Positions 54,433 through 62,003 of a DNA stretch of 64,000 nucleotides are shown here, piece by piece. The DNA is from Pirellulales bacterium (GTDB lineage: Bacteria; Planctomycetota; Planctomycetia; Pirellulales; JAEUIK01). The stretch spans positions 39,994-103,993 of the forward strand of contig JAIESQ010000073.1 of NCBI GenBank assembly GCA_019745975.1, in the 5' to 3' direction. Each line of letters begins with the position of its first letter. The stretch's first letter is position 1. The position numbers were made by a program, and so were the translations under genes. The notes beneath the pieces are model-generated. The model saw only the letters and a list, made by a program, of their open reading frames with translations, did not search any database and was not told the origin of the DNA.

Positions 54433-54743
54433 AGCCCAGCCACGCCCGCGCGATGATCGACCGCCCGCCGCCGGCCTATCCCGACGGCACGCCCTGCGCC
54501 ATCGGCGACCTGGTAATTACCGCCGGCAGCGCCGTCCGTCACCTGGGCAGCGTGGTCAGCATCGACGCCCGCGGCGGCCTGCGGATTATCTGCCTGGCCA
54601 TTGCCGTGGAAGTGGATGGGGTCACGCTCTTTTGCCCGGAGCCGACCGCCCTGCAGACCGTCCCCCCGCACCTGGCCCGCCGGATTTATCCGCCGGCCAG
54701 CCCCGTCGACCCCCCGCCGCCCGCCCCGCCGCCCCCCGAATAA
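54429..54743 (+). CDS. Small prophage protein, unknown
   Basis: A 104-residue protein starting in ATGA overlap. PDGTPCAIGDLVITAGSAVRHLGSVVSIDARGGLRIICLAIAVEVDGVTLFCPEPTALQTV suggests a small beta-barrel fold; the tail is Pro-rich. A terminator follows. Function unknown. Confidence 0.65.
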   Translation: MKPSHARAMIDRPPPAYPDGTPCAIGDLVITAGSAVRHLGSVVSIDARGGLRIICLAIAVEVDGVTLFCPEPTALQTVPPHLARRIYPPASPVDPPPPAPPPPE

Positions 54744-54764
54744 CGGACGTGCCAACGCGTACGG

Positions 54765-54803
54765 CCCGCGGGGGGCAAGCAACAAGCGCCCCGCGGGTTT
54801 TTT
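54765..54803 (+). terminator. Rho-independent terminator
   Basis: Stem CCCGCGGGGGGC (54765-54776) with GCGCCCCGCGGG (54786-54797), one mismatch, loop of nine, then six T at 54798-54803. It separates the lipoprotein block from the next transcript. Confidence 0.85.
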
Positions 54804-54899
54804 ACCAGCGAACCGTGGCCAACAACGGCCCCCGCGCCCCCCGCGTGGGGAATACCAAAACACCCGCCGGCCTGCACCCAACCGACGGGAAAACTAGAA

Positions 54900-55295
54900 A
54901 TGGAACCCACGACCGCCGCCCCGGCCCCCAACCCGACCGACCTGGGGAGCTACTTGCAACTGACCGAGCGCTACGGCCTGGCCAGTTTCCTGCTGCTGCT
55001 CATCGTGATTTTTTTTGTGTTGCCCGTGGCCTGGCGCTTGGCCCGCGTGATCGAACAGTCGGCCACCAACCTGGTCGCGGCCGTCATCAAAATGGTCCAA
55101 ACCCTGGAGGAAACCCTTACCCGCCAAGATAAGACCCTGGGGGACTACACCCAAGACATTTCCAAGTTTCACGAAGTGAACACCCAAAAACTGGCCAAAC
55201 TCGACACGATCGAACACCACGTCACCCACATCCGCGAGCGCGTCGACGACCTGCACGACTTGGTCAGCCGCGACGACGACGAGAACAACGCTTGA
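54900..55295 (+). CDS. Membrane-anchored coiled-coil protein, holin-like candidate
   Basis: A 131-residue protein with one N-terminal membrane helix (GLASFLLLLIVIFFVLPVAW) and a charged coiled coil (ARVIEQSATNLVAAVIKMVQTLEETLTRQ...HVTHIRERVDDLHDLV). Small holins of the BhlA type and phage lysis-associated proteins have this layout, but the function is not proven. It overlaps the secreted nuclease gene by four bases. Confidence 0.6.
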   Translation: MEPTTAAPAPNPTDLGSYLQLTERYGLASFLLLLIVIFFVLPVAWRLARVIEQSATNLVAAVIKMVQTLEETLTRQDKTLGDYTQDISKFHEVNTQKLAKLDTIEHHVTHIRERVDDLHDLVSRDDDENNA

Positions 55296-56035
55296 GCTTC
55301 ACCACCGCCACCGCCGCCCTGCTGCTGGCTGTCGCCGCCCTGGCGCCGACGGAGCGCCCCGAGGCCGCCCACGGCCTGCCCCCGGGCCTGCGCCTCGAGC
55401 GCCCCAGCTACGTGGCGATTTACGACGGCCGCGCCCGCGTCCCGGCGCTAGTGGCCGAATACCTGACCCCCGACCGCCTGGAGGGGAGCGCCCGCCGCGA
55501 TGGCCTGGGCTTCCGCAGCGATCCGACCGTGCCCGCCGAATTCCGCCCCACGCTGGCCGCCTACAACGGCAGCGGCTTTGATTTTGGGCACCTGGCCGCG
55601 GCCGCCAACCACAAGCGCAGTTTCGACGACCTGGCCGCCACGTTCCTGGTCAGCAACGCCGCCCCCCAGGCCCACGACTTCAACGCCGGCGCCTGGCTGG
55701 CCCTGGAAAACCACGCCCGCGACCTGGCCGCCGCCCACGGCGAAACCTGGATTTACAGCGGCCCGGCCTACTGGGCCGAACCCGGCCAAACCCTGACCAT
55801 CGACCGCCTGGGGGAAATCTGGGTGCCGACGCATTTTTTTAAGGTCCTTGTCAGCCGGGACCGCGGCCAACTGGCGGCCCGGGCCTGGCTACTCCCGGCC
55901 AACGCCAAATCAACGGTCCCCCTCGAGCGCTTCGCCGTCCCCATCGACCTGATCGAACGGGCCGCCGGCCTCGACCTCTTGGACCGCCTCAACCCCGACC
56001 TCGAAGCCACCCTGGAACGCGAGGCCCACCCATGA
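55292..56035 (+). CDS. Secreted NUC1-type DNA/RNA non-specific endonuclease, variant active site
   Basis: A 247-residue protein starting TTG at 55292 (overlap TTGA). A signal-like start (TATAALLLAVAALAP) is followed by the nuclease domain: GFDFGHLAAAANHKRSFDDLAATFLVSNAAPQAHDFNAGAWLALENHARDLAAAHGETWIYSGPAYW. The family motif is DRGH; here it reads D97-F-G-H100, the Arg being replaced by Phe. N, E and the H100 are kept. It would degrade nucleic acid outside the cell or in the periplasm. Confidence 0.82.
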   Translation: MSFTTATAALLLAVAALAPTERPEAAHGLPPGLRLERPSYVAIYDGRARVPALVAEYLTPDRLEGSARRDGLGFRSDPTVPAEFRPTLAAYNGSGFDFGHLAAAANHKRSFDDLAATFLVSNAAPQAHDFNAGAWLALENHARDLAAAHGETWIYSGPAYWAEPGQTLTIDRLGEIWVPTHFFKVLVSRDRGQLAARAWLLPANAKSTVPLERFAVPIDLIERAAGLDLLDRLNPDLEATLEREAHP

Positions 56036-56358
56036 CCGCCACCGAACGCAGCGGCGCCGTCTTATTCGCCAAGATCGACATCGCCGCCAGCGGCAACATC
56101 GTAGCGGCCACGGCCGCCAAAAAAATTCGCGTCCTGAGTTACGCGCTGATCGCCGCCACGGCCGTGACCGCCAAATGGCAATCGGCCACGACCCCCACCG
56201 ACCACAGCGGCGCCATGAGCCTGCCGGCCACCGGCGGCCTGGTTTGCAACCACAACCCGGCCGGCTGGTTCGATACCAACGCCGGGGAAGCCCTCAAATT
56301 GACCCTGGGGGCCAGCATCCAAGTCTCCGGCCACCTGAGTTACCAACTCATCGCCTGA
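56032..56358 (+). CDS. Small virion-type protein
   Basis: A 108-residue beta-rich protein (AKIDIAASGNIVAATAAKKIRVLSYALIAATAVTAKWQSATTPTDHSGAMSLPATGGLVCNHNPAGWFDTNAGEALKLTLG). Such sequences occur beside tail-fibre genes in phages. ATGA overlap with the nuclease gene. Function unknown; likely structural. Confidence 0.7.
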   Translation: MTATERSGAVLFAKIDIAASGNIVAATAAKKIRVLSYALIAATAVTAKWQSATTPTDHSGAMSLPATGGLVCNHNPAGWFDTNAGEALKLTLGASIQVSGHLSYQLIA

Positions 56359-56366
56359 GGAACGCC

Positions 56367-57170
56367 TTGACCCCATTACCGACTACCGGCGCCGGCAGCG
56401 CGAACGCCGCGGGGGTCCCCCCCTTCGCGCCCGGGGACCTTTCCGGCCTCACGCTCTACCTCGACGCCCACGACCTGGCCACCCTCTGGCAAACCAACGA
56501 TACCAGCCAGCCCGTCACCACCCTGGGGGACGCCGTCGGCCGCTGGCTGGATAAATCGGCCAACGCCTACGTTTTAAGCCAGGCCACCGCTGGCGAACGC
56601 GCCACCTGGCGCAACGACCAAACCGGGGCCAACGGCCGGGGAACCTTTGTCACCCCCAGCGGCTTCGGCGCCGGCAGTAAATGGCTGGGCAGCACGATCG
56701 CCTACAGCAGCCTGTACACCGCCGGGGCCTTCACCAGCTACATCGTCGGCCGCAGCGTCAGCCCCGCGGCCACCCAATGCCTGATCGCCGACGACGCGGG
56801 GCTGTTTTTTCACCGCTGGGCCGGGGCCACCAGCCTGACCGCCCGCGCCTGGAACGGCACGCTAGGCCAAAGCGAAGTAGTCCAAGCCAGTATCGCCGGC
56901 AGCACGCCCTACATTTTTCAGACCCGCCGCGACACCACGCCCAACCTGCTGATTAGCGCCAACGGGGGCACCGAAACCAGCACCGCCAGCGCCGGGAATG
57001 TGAGCTTCGGCACCGCCAAACTAACCATCCCCACGGCCCAGGCCGGCTCCAAACATGACGGCTGGCTCGGGCACGTGCTGATTTACAGCCGCAGCCTGAC
57101 CGCCAGCGAACGCAACCAGGTAGGCCAATGGCTGGCCAGCTTGTATGGCCTGACTTGGACTGACCAATAG
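56367..57170 (+). CDS. LamG/ConA-like tail protein
   Basis: A 267-residue protein starting TTG at 56367 with GAGGA six bases upstream. FAPGDLSGLTLYLDAHDLATLW, TLGDAVGRWLDKSANAYVLSQATAGERATWRND, GFGAGSKWLGSTIAYSSLYTAGAFTSYIVGRS and HDGWLGHVLIYSRSLTASERNQVGQWLASLYGLTW are typical of concanavalin-like lectin domains used by phage tails for receptor binding. The alternative upstream extension (to 56175) overlaps the previous gene. Confidence 0.78.
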   Translation: MTPLPTTGAGSANAAGVPPFAPGDLSGLTLYLDAHDLATLWQTNDTSQPVTTLGDAVGRWLDKSANAYVLSQATAGERATWRNDQTGANGRGTFVTPSGFGAGSKWLGSTIAYSSLYTAGAFTSYIVGRSVSPAATQCLIADDAGLFFHRWAGATSLTARAWNGTLGQSEVVQASIAGSTPYIFQTRRDTTPNLLISANGGTETSTASAGNVSFGTAKLTIPTAQAGSKHDGWLGHVLIYSRSLTASERNQVGQWLASLYGLTWTDQ

Positions 57171-57224
57171 ACCGACCGACCAGTAGCGAAACCGAGTAGA
57201 CCAAACTAGTAGAGCAGCAACCCT

Positions 57225-58685
57225 ATGGTAGCCATCCCCCGACTACTCCCCGCCCTGGCCGTCCGACCCGAGGATTACGGCGCCCGCGGCGACGACACGA
57301 ACGACGACGCGGCCGCTATCCAGGCCGCCAGCAATAACGCGGGAGTCGGGGGCGCCGTGCAATTCTCGCCGGGGCGGACCTACCGCATCAATTCGACCGT
57401 CGAAGTGCAAAGCAATTTTCAGACCTGGCTGGCCATGGGGGCCACGATCAAGCGCTACGGCAACGGGGTAGCCGTCCGCGTCGGCAAATCCGCCCCCGCC
57501 AACGCCCAGGATAAAGTTTGGCACTTCACCGGCCAGGGGGGTTATATCCTCCGCGAATCGAGCGACTTCACCGCCGGCAACGTCGGCCTGGAAATGCTCA
57601 ACGTCAATATGTCGGCCTGGTACGACTTTGTGATTCGCGGCTTTGAAATCGGCCTGCACGTGCTGGGGGACGGAGGCGCCAGCAATTACCTCATGGGGAG
57701 CCAGTATAATAGCTTTGTTCCCAAAGAAATCGGCTACTGCAAATTCGGCATCTACCTGCGGGCCAAGCGCAACGGCTGGGCCAACGGCAACGATTTTTTC
57801 GGAGGCGGACGAGTAGGCTACTACTCGAACCAGCCGAATTCGACCGGCGGCTACGCGCTCTACTTAAACCGCGAAAGCGCCACCAGTAGCCACGTCATCA
57901 ACCAAAACCAATTCTATGCGCTGTGCCTGGAAAACGGCCTGACCAGCGGCAAGCCCTCCGGCGCGGTCTACCCGAATTGTCTGGACTGTACTTTTCACGG
58001 ACTACGTTATGAGGGGTTCGACAGCCCCAAAATCAATCTCGACCTGCCCGACTGCGGAGGCTGTAGCTTCGCGGCCGGCAACGAACTCATGGAGGCCGCC
58101 ACCGATTTTATTTTTCCGGCCACCACCGACCCGCCCAAAGATGTTTGGATTCATTCCTACCGCTCGATTTATTTTTGCGGGGGCACCGCCACCAGCCCCG
58201 GCCTGACCTTGCAGGAACGCAACAGCGGCAGCAACCCCCTCTTGCGCCTGCGAAACACCAACCAGGCCATCAACTGGGAAGCCCGCGCGGCCGGCGGCCA
58301 TCGCAACTACGTCAACGGCTTTCCCGCGGCCTGGGAGGGGGCCTTATGGCTGGGTCAAAAGACCTGGCAGCCGACCGAGGCCGGCCAGGCCGCCGGCACG
58401 ATCCGGGCCGGCAAACACGCCTGTACCATCGTCGACATTCAGCCTCCCAGCGGGACCGCCCTGGCCCGCAAAGGGGACCCCGTGTGTGTCGGCTTTAACG
58501 CCGACATTGGCCAAGGGACCAACAAAGACGAGGGGGGCCTGATCTGGTCGGGCCAAGTGGCCAGCGACCTGGGGGGCGGGTTTAACAAAGTCCGCGTAGT
58601 CGCCTTTAACCCCACCGCGACCGACATTACGGGCATCGCCTCCGGGACCCTGACTGTGTACGCCAAACAGGCCGTCAACAGCTAA
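57225..58685 (+). CDS. Tail spike protein, pectate-lyase-like beta-helix
   Basis: A 486-residue protein. The N-terminal VRPEDYGARGDDTNDDAAAIQAASNNA is the typical start of pectate-lyase-superfamily (beta-helix) tail spikes; several repeated turns follow (for example GLEMLNVNMSAWYDFVIRGFEIGLHVLGDGG). The C-terminal part (about 390-486) looks like a separate beta-domain. It likely binds or cleaves surface polysaccharide of the host. Catalytic residues not assigned. Confidence 0.82.
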   Translation: MVAIPRLLPALAVRPEDYGARGDDTNDDAAAIQAASNNAGVGGAVQFSPGRTYRINSTVEVQSNFQTWLAMGATIKRYGNGVAVRVGKSAPANAQDKVWHFTGQGGYILRESSDFTAGNVGLEMLNVNMSAWYDFVIRGFEIGLHVLGDGGASNYLMGSQYNSFVPKEIGYCKFGIYLRAKRNGWANGNDFFGGGRVGYYSNQPNSTGGYALYLNRESATSSHVINQNQFYALCLENGLTSGKPSGAVYPNCLDCTFHGLRYEGFDSPKINLDLPDCGGCSFAAGNELMEAATDFIFPATTDPPKDVWIHSYRSIYFCGGTATSPGLTLQERNSGSNPLLRLRNTNQAINWEARAAGGHRNYVNGFPAAWEGALWLGQKTWQPTEAGQAAGTIRAGKHACTIVDIQPPSGTALARKGDPVCVGFNADIGQGTNKDEGGLIWSGQVASDLGGGFNKVRVVAFNPTATDITGIASGTLTVYAKQAVNS

Positions 58686-58736
58686 CCGCCGCCATCCAAA
58701 ACCGCCTCCAAACCGCCCTGCCAAAACACCGTGGCC

Positions 58737-58766
58737 CGTCACTTTTAACCAGGGTCCAATAACAAC
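58737..58766 (+). promoter_or_regulatory. Repeated leader element, copy 2
   Basis: Same 33-base segment as at 45367 (29 of 33 identical, including the ATG): ACCAGGGT, then CCAATA, CAAC and ATG. It starts 50 bases after the tail spike stop. Confidence 0.6.
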
Positions 58767-59144
58767 ATGGCCGCCGAAATCTTCGCCCAACATACCGCCG
58801 GGGCCGCCATCGACGCCTACCTTTTGCGGGCCGGCCAAATTTGGAACGGCAGCGGGTTTGTCACCCCCGTGGCCGCCAACTGGGCCAGCTACGCGCTGGC
58901 CATGACGGAGATTCCCGTAACCGGCGGCCTGAGTTTTTACGTCCGCGACTTCCCGGCCGCGATTACGACCGCGGGAGTGTACGCCATCGTCAGCCGCCTG
59001 CGCGCCGGGGGCAGCCCGGCCGTGGGGGACGTGGTTTTCGGCCCGCCCGTGTCGATCGCCTGGGATGGCACGGCCGAAATCATCGGCGGCCTGAACACCG
59101 GGGCCGCCCACTACCCGACCGGGGGAGGCAACCAAGTAGGCTAA
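58767..59144 (+). CDS. Small phage structural-type protein
   Basis: A 125-residue beta-rich protein (AYLLRAGQIWNGSGFVTPVAANWASYALAMTEIPVTGGLSFYVRDFPAAITTAGVYAIVSRLRAGGSP). It resembles small tail or baseplate adaptors encoded next to BppU-like genes, but no family is certain. The next gene starts the very next base. Confidence 0.65.
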   Translation: MAAEIFAQHTAGAAIDAYLLRAGQIWNGSGFVTPVAANWASYALAMTEIPVTGGLSFYVRDFPAAITTAGVYAIVSRLRAGGSPAVGDVVFGPPVSIAWDGTAEIIGGLNTGAAHYPTGGGNQVG

Positions 59145-59465
59145 ATGACCACCTATCAACTCACCGTGGGGGACCGCCTGGTCCCCTTGCGCAAACAACT
59201 GGTCGACCGCGACGGTAACCCCGTCGACCTCACCGGCAGCACCGTGGCCTTTCGCATGGTCAACGCCGCCGGCACCGTCAAAATCAACAACGCCGCGGCC
59301 GTGATCGAAAGCGCCGCCACGGGCGAAGTCCGCTACGACTGGGCCGCCGGCGACGTCGACACGGCCGGGGAATTTTGGGGGTGGTTTATCCGCACCCAGG
59401 GGGGCAAGACCGAACATTACCCCAGCGGGGCCAGCTTCGCCGTCCTGATCCACCCCGCCACCTAA
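59145..59465 (+). CDS. BppU N-terminal-domain-like baseplate protein
   Basis: A 106-residue protein with the sequence order of the BppU N-terminal (DUF2479) domain: LTVGDRLVPLRKQLVDRDGNPVDLTGSTVAFRMVNAAGTVKINNAAAVIESAATGEVRYDWAAGDVDTAGEFWGWFIRT. That beta-sandwich attaches receptor-binding proteins to the baseplate. Here it is free-standing and lacks the receptor part. Confidence 0.8.
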   Translation: MTTYQLTVGDRLVPLRKQLVDRDGNPVDLTGSTVAFRMVNAAGTVKINNAAAVIESAATGEVRYDWAAGDVDTAGEFWGWFIRTQGGKTEHYPSGASFAVLIHPAT

Positions 59466-59498
59466 TCCGCCCTCACCAAAAACCCGGAGCCTGCAACC

Positions 59499-60293
59499 GT
59501 GGCCAAACCGAAACCCGCCGCCAAACCCGCCGCCAAACCCGCCAGCGCGCCGCCGGCCGCCGGCCCGACCAGCATGGCCGACGTGCTGGCCGCGATCGAC
59601 GCCCTGGCCGTCCGCCAGCAGGCAATCGACGCCAGCGACCAGGACCTGGCCTACCTGCCGGCCGACTACGCGGCGCTGGCCCGCCGCCTGGTCGACACCC
59701 TGGCCGCCTACCCCGGCCCGCCCCCCTTCGAACGCGCCGAGGCCCTGGCCCTGGCCTGCCGCGTCGCCACCCTCTGGCACGACCACGAAACGGCGCCCGC
59801 CGACGAATGGCCGCCGGCCGAGTTTTACGCCTTCCGCGCCCGCCTTGACGAACTGGTGCGCTGGCCCAGCGTCCGCCCGCCGTCGATCGCCACCCTGGCC
59901 GAACGAAAAACCAACCCCCGCCAGATCGCCGTAATCTGGGGGCTGGTCAACACGGCCGGCCAGCCCGACGTCGACCGCGTAGAACGCCTCTTAGCCGGCC
60001 AGGAGCAATTACCCGCCGGCTACGAACCGGCCGACGCGGCCCGGGCCATCCTGGCCGCCAGTGAAGCCCTGGCCCGCCTGCGCGCGCACGTCGCCGCCAC
60101 GGCCCGGCCCGCCGAACCGCCGTCGCCCGAGCCCGGCAGCCCCGAAGCGCTCGAGGCCCCCGACTGGACCGCCGCCACGCTAGCGGCCATCGAAGAACTG
60201 GCCGCGGCCGGCCTGACCTCCGAGGAAATCGCCCTCGAACTCGACCTCGACCCCGAGCGCGTGGCCAGCCACCGCGCCGGGGCCGCCGCCTGA
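59499..60293 (+). CDS. Prophage protein with C-terminal helix-turn-helix, unknown
   Basis: A 264-residue protein starting GTG at 59499. Its N-terminus is a Lys/Pro/Ala repeat (PKPAAKPAAKPAAKPA), followed by helical regions and a C-terminal AAGLTSEEIALELDLDPERVASHRAG that looks like a small helix-turn-helix. Possibly a packaging or head assembly accessory. No family recognised. Confidence 0.65.
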   Translation: MAKPKPAAKPAAKPASAPPAAGPTSMADVLAAIDALAVRQQAIDASDQDLAYLPADYAALARRLVDTLAAYPGPPPFERAEALALACRVATLWHDHETAPADEWPPAEFYAFRARLDELVRWPSVRPPSIATLAERKTNPRQIAVIWGLVNTAGQPDVDRVERLLAGQEQLPAGYEPADAARAILAASEALARLRAHVAATARPAEPPSPEPGSPEALEAPDWTAATLAAIEELAAAGLTSEEIALELDLDPERVASHRAGAAA

Positions 60294-60303
60294 ACGTGAC
60301 CCT

Positions 60304-61002
60304 ATGAGCCTGCGCCCCACCGCCGGGGGCCTTGCGGCCCTGGCCCTGAAACGCATCGACACCGCGGCCAGCCCCACCGCCAAGCGCCGCCGCGCCCCGG
60401 CCACCGCGCTACGGGAAACCCGCCAGGCCGTGGCCGTCCGCGACCGCACCCGCCACCTGGCCGCCGCACTCGACACCTGGCGCCGCTACCACCCCGCGCA
60501 GGGACTCGACTTGTGGACCGCCCGCGGCCTCGACGCCGCCGACGTGATCGAACACCTGGCCAGCCGCCACGGCCCCTACGACCTGACCGCCTGTACGTTT
60601 GCGATCGGCGAAGCCAGCCTCCGCCGCCTAGCCGTCCTGCGCGACCGCGGCGCCCTGGAGCGCGTCAGCCTGTTATGCGATCCCTTGATGTTTTCCAGCG
60701 CGCGGAACGCGCCGGCCGCCGCCGTCCGCCAACTGGCCGACGTGCTGGCCGTGGGGCCGTGCCACGCCAAAGTGTATTGCCTGACCGGCCCCGCCCACCG
60801 CGCGGCCGCCACGCCTTACGTGCTGACCGGCAGCGCCAACCTGACCACCAATCCGCGCTTGGAAGTGATCCACCTATCGGCCGCCCCCGACCTGGTCGGG
60901 TTTTACTTCACCCAACTCACCGAACTCATGGCCAGCGTCAACCATGCCCAGGAAGCCAAAGCAGCCAAAGCCCAAGCCCGCCGAGAGCGCCGCAGCGCCT
61001 GA
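60304..61002 (+). CDS. PLD-like domain protein
   Basis: A 232-residue protein with a phospholipase-D-type HKD motif: HAKVYCLTGPA (H-x-K) followed by VLTGSANLTTNPRLEVIHL (G-S-x-N). Only one motif is present, so it would act as a dimer, as in single-domain PLD nucleases. A role in DNA end processing is possible given the neighbouring terminase genes. It overlaps the next gene by 59 bases. Confidence 0.75.
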   Translation: MSLRPTAGGLAALALKRIDTAASPTAKRRRAPATALRETRQAVAVRDRTRHLAAALDTWRRYHPAQGLDLWTARGLDAADVIEHLASRHGPYDLTACTFAIGEASLRRLAVLRDRGALERVSLLCDPLMFSSARNAPAAAVRQLADVLAVGPCHAKVYCLTGPAHRAAATPYVLTGSANLTTNPRLEVIHLSAAPDLVGFYFTQLTELMASVNHAQEAKAAKAQARRERRSA

Positions 61003-61456
61003 CCCGCCTCGAGCGCCCGAGGCCCTCCCGGAGGATTTTGAAAAACTCTCCGGCCTGGGCTGCTCGATCGACCAGGCCGCGGCCAGCCTGGGCCTGCACG
61101 TGGGGCAGTTTGTTGAACTCTTGAAACGGGACGCCTACCGGGCCGCCTGGGAAAGGGGGCCAGCGTCCGCCGACGTCAAAATCCTAGAGGCCCTATTCGC
61201 CAACGCCACCGCCGGCAACGTCGACGCGATTAAATTCTGGCTGACCAACCGCCACCCCGAACTATGGCAAGCAAGCAACCGCCGCAAACTGTCGGCCGCC
61301 CCCGCGGACAACCCGCCCCTGCCCAGCGACCAGCCAAGCGACCCGACCGCAGCCGAGCCCGGACCCGCCGCCCCGCTCGACCCGCTCGACCACCTCGCAG
61401 GCCTGGTCCTCCGCCTGCCGGACGCATCGACGCCGCTACCCTCCGCCGCGTCCTGA
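60944..61456 (+). CDS. Small-terminase-like DNA-binding protein 1
   Basis: A 170-residue protein. Basic start (MPRKPKQPKPKP), then LSGLGCSIDQAAASLGLHVGQFVELLKRDAYRAAWERGPASADVKILEALFANATAGNVDAIKFWLTNRHPELW, the helix-turn-helix and oligomerisation pattern of phage small terminases. The tail is Pro/Ser-rich. It starts inside the PLD-like gene and its own 3' part overlaps the next gene by 193 bases. Confidence 0.7.
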   Translation: MPRKPKQPKPKPAESAAAPDPPRAPEALPEDFEKLSGLGCSIDQAAASLGLHVGQFVELLKRDAYRAAWERGPASADVKILEALFANATAGNVDAIKFWLTNRHPELWQASNRRKLSAAPADNPPLPSDQPSDPTAAEPGPAAPLDPLDHLAGLVLRLPDASTPLPSAAS

Positions 61457-61998
61457 GCTTGTCAGCCCGCGACCTGGCCGCCCTGATCAAACTCGGCTTG
61501 CCGAGCGAAGCCCACGGCCGAGGCCGAGTTTTCGACCCGCTGGCCGTCCGCCAATGGCTCGAATCCCAGGGACTTGTGCACGAGGCCCCCGGCCAATCGA
61601 AATTCACCCCCGACCGCCGCGCGCGCATCCTGGCCGCGGCCCGGGCTGGCCAGTGGCGATCGACCGCGGCCACGGCCGGGGGCATCGACTACGCCACCCT
61701 CAAGCGCTGGCTAAACCGGGCCGCCAGCGAACCGGCCTACGCCGAATTCCGCCGCGAACTCTTGGAGGCGGAACGGGCCGCCGAACTCGACGCGCTGGCC
61801 GGGATCCGCAGCGCCGGCCGCGACGACTGGCGCGCGCTGGCCTGGTACCTCGAGCGCCGCCACGCCAAGCGCTGGGCCAAGCGCGAACACCTGACCACCC
61901 GCCTGCACCTGGCCGGCCAGACCCCCGGGGACCAGGAAACCCTGCTAGCCGAAATCGAGGCCCAACTGACCGCCGCCGAAAGCGACCCCGACACCTGA
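61264..61998 (+). CDS. Small-terminase-like DNA-binding protein 2
   Basis: A 244-residue protein if ATG 61264 is used, with a Pro/Arg-rich N-terminus overlapping the previous gene in another frame; starting at TTG 61459 would give 179 residues and no overlap. The core has an excisionase/MerR-type wing (SARDLAALIKLGLPSEAHGRGRVFDPLAVRQWLE) and a later helix-turn-helix (TAATAGGIDYATLKRWLNR), then DDWRALAWYLERRHAKRWAKRE, typical of small terminases. It is directly before the large terminase (62004). Confidence 0.68.
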   Translation: MASKQPPQTVGRPRGQPAPAQRPAKRPDRSRARTRRPARPARPPRRPGPPPAGRIDAATLRRVLSLSARDLAALIKLGLPSEAHGRGRVFDPLAVRQWLESQGLVHEAPGQSKFTPDRRARILAAARAGQWRSTAATAGGIDYATLKRWLNRAASEPAYAEFRRELLEAERAAELDALAGIRSAGRDDWRALAWYLERRHAKRWAKREHLTTRLHLAGQTPGDQETLLAEIEAQLTAAESDPDT

Positions 61999-62003
61999 CC
62001 GCA

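Noticed and set aside
58344..59786. 480-codon minus-strand frame opposite tail genes
   Set aside because: Gly/Val/Asp-rich translation typical of the antisense of GCC-rich codons; the + strand genes have recognisable domains and tight spacing.
61554..62003. Upstream extension of the terminase frame
   Set aside because: Overlaps the small-terminase-like gene entirely and is Arg/Pro-rich; ATG 62004 just after that gene's stop is the natural start.
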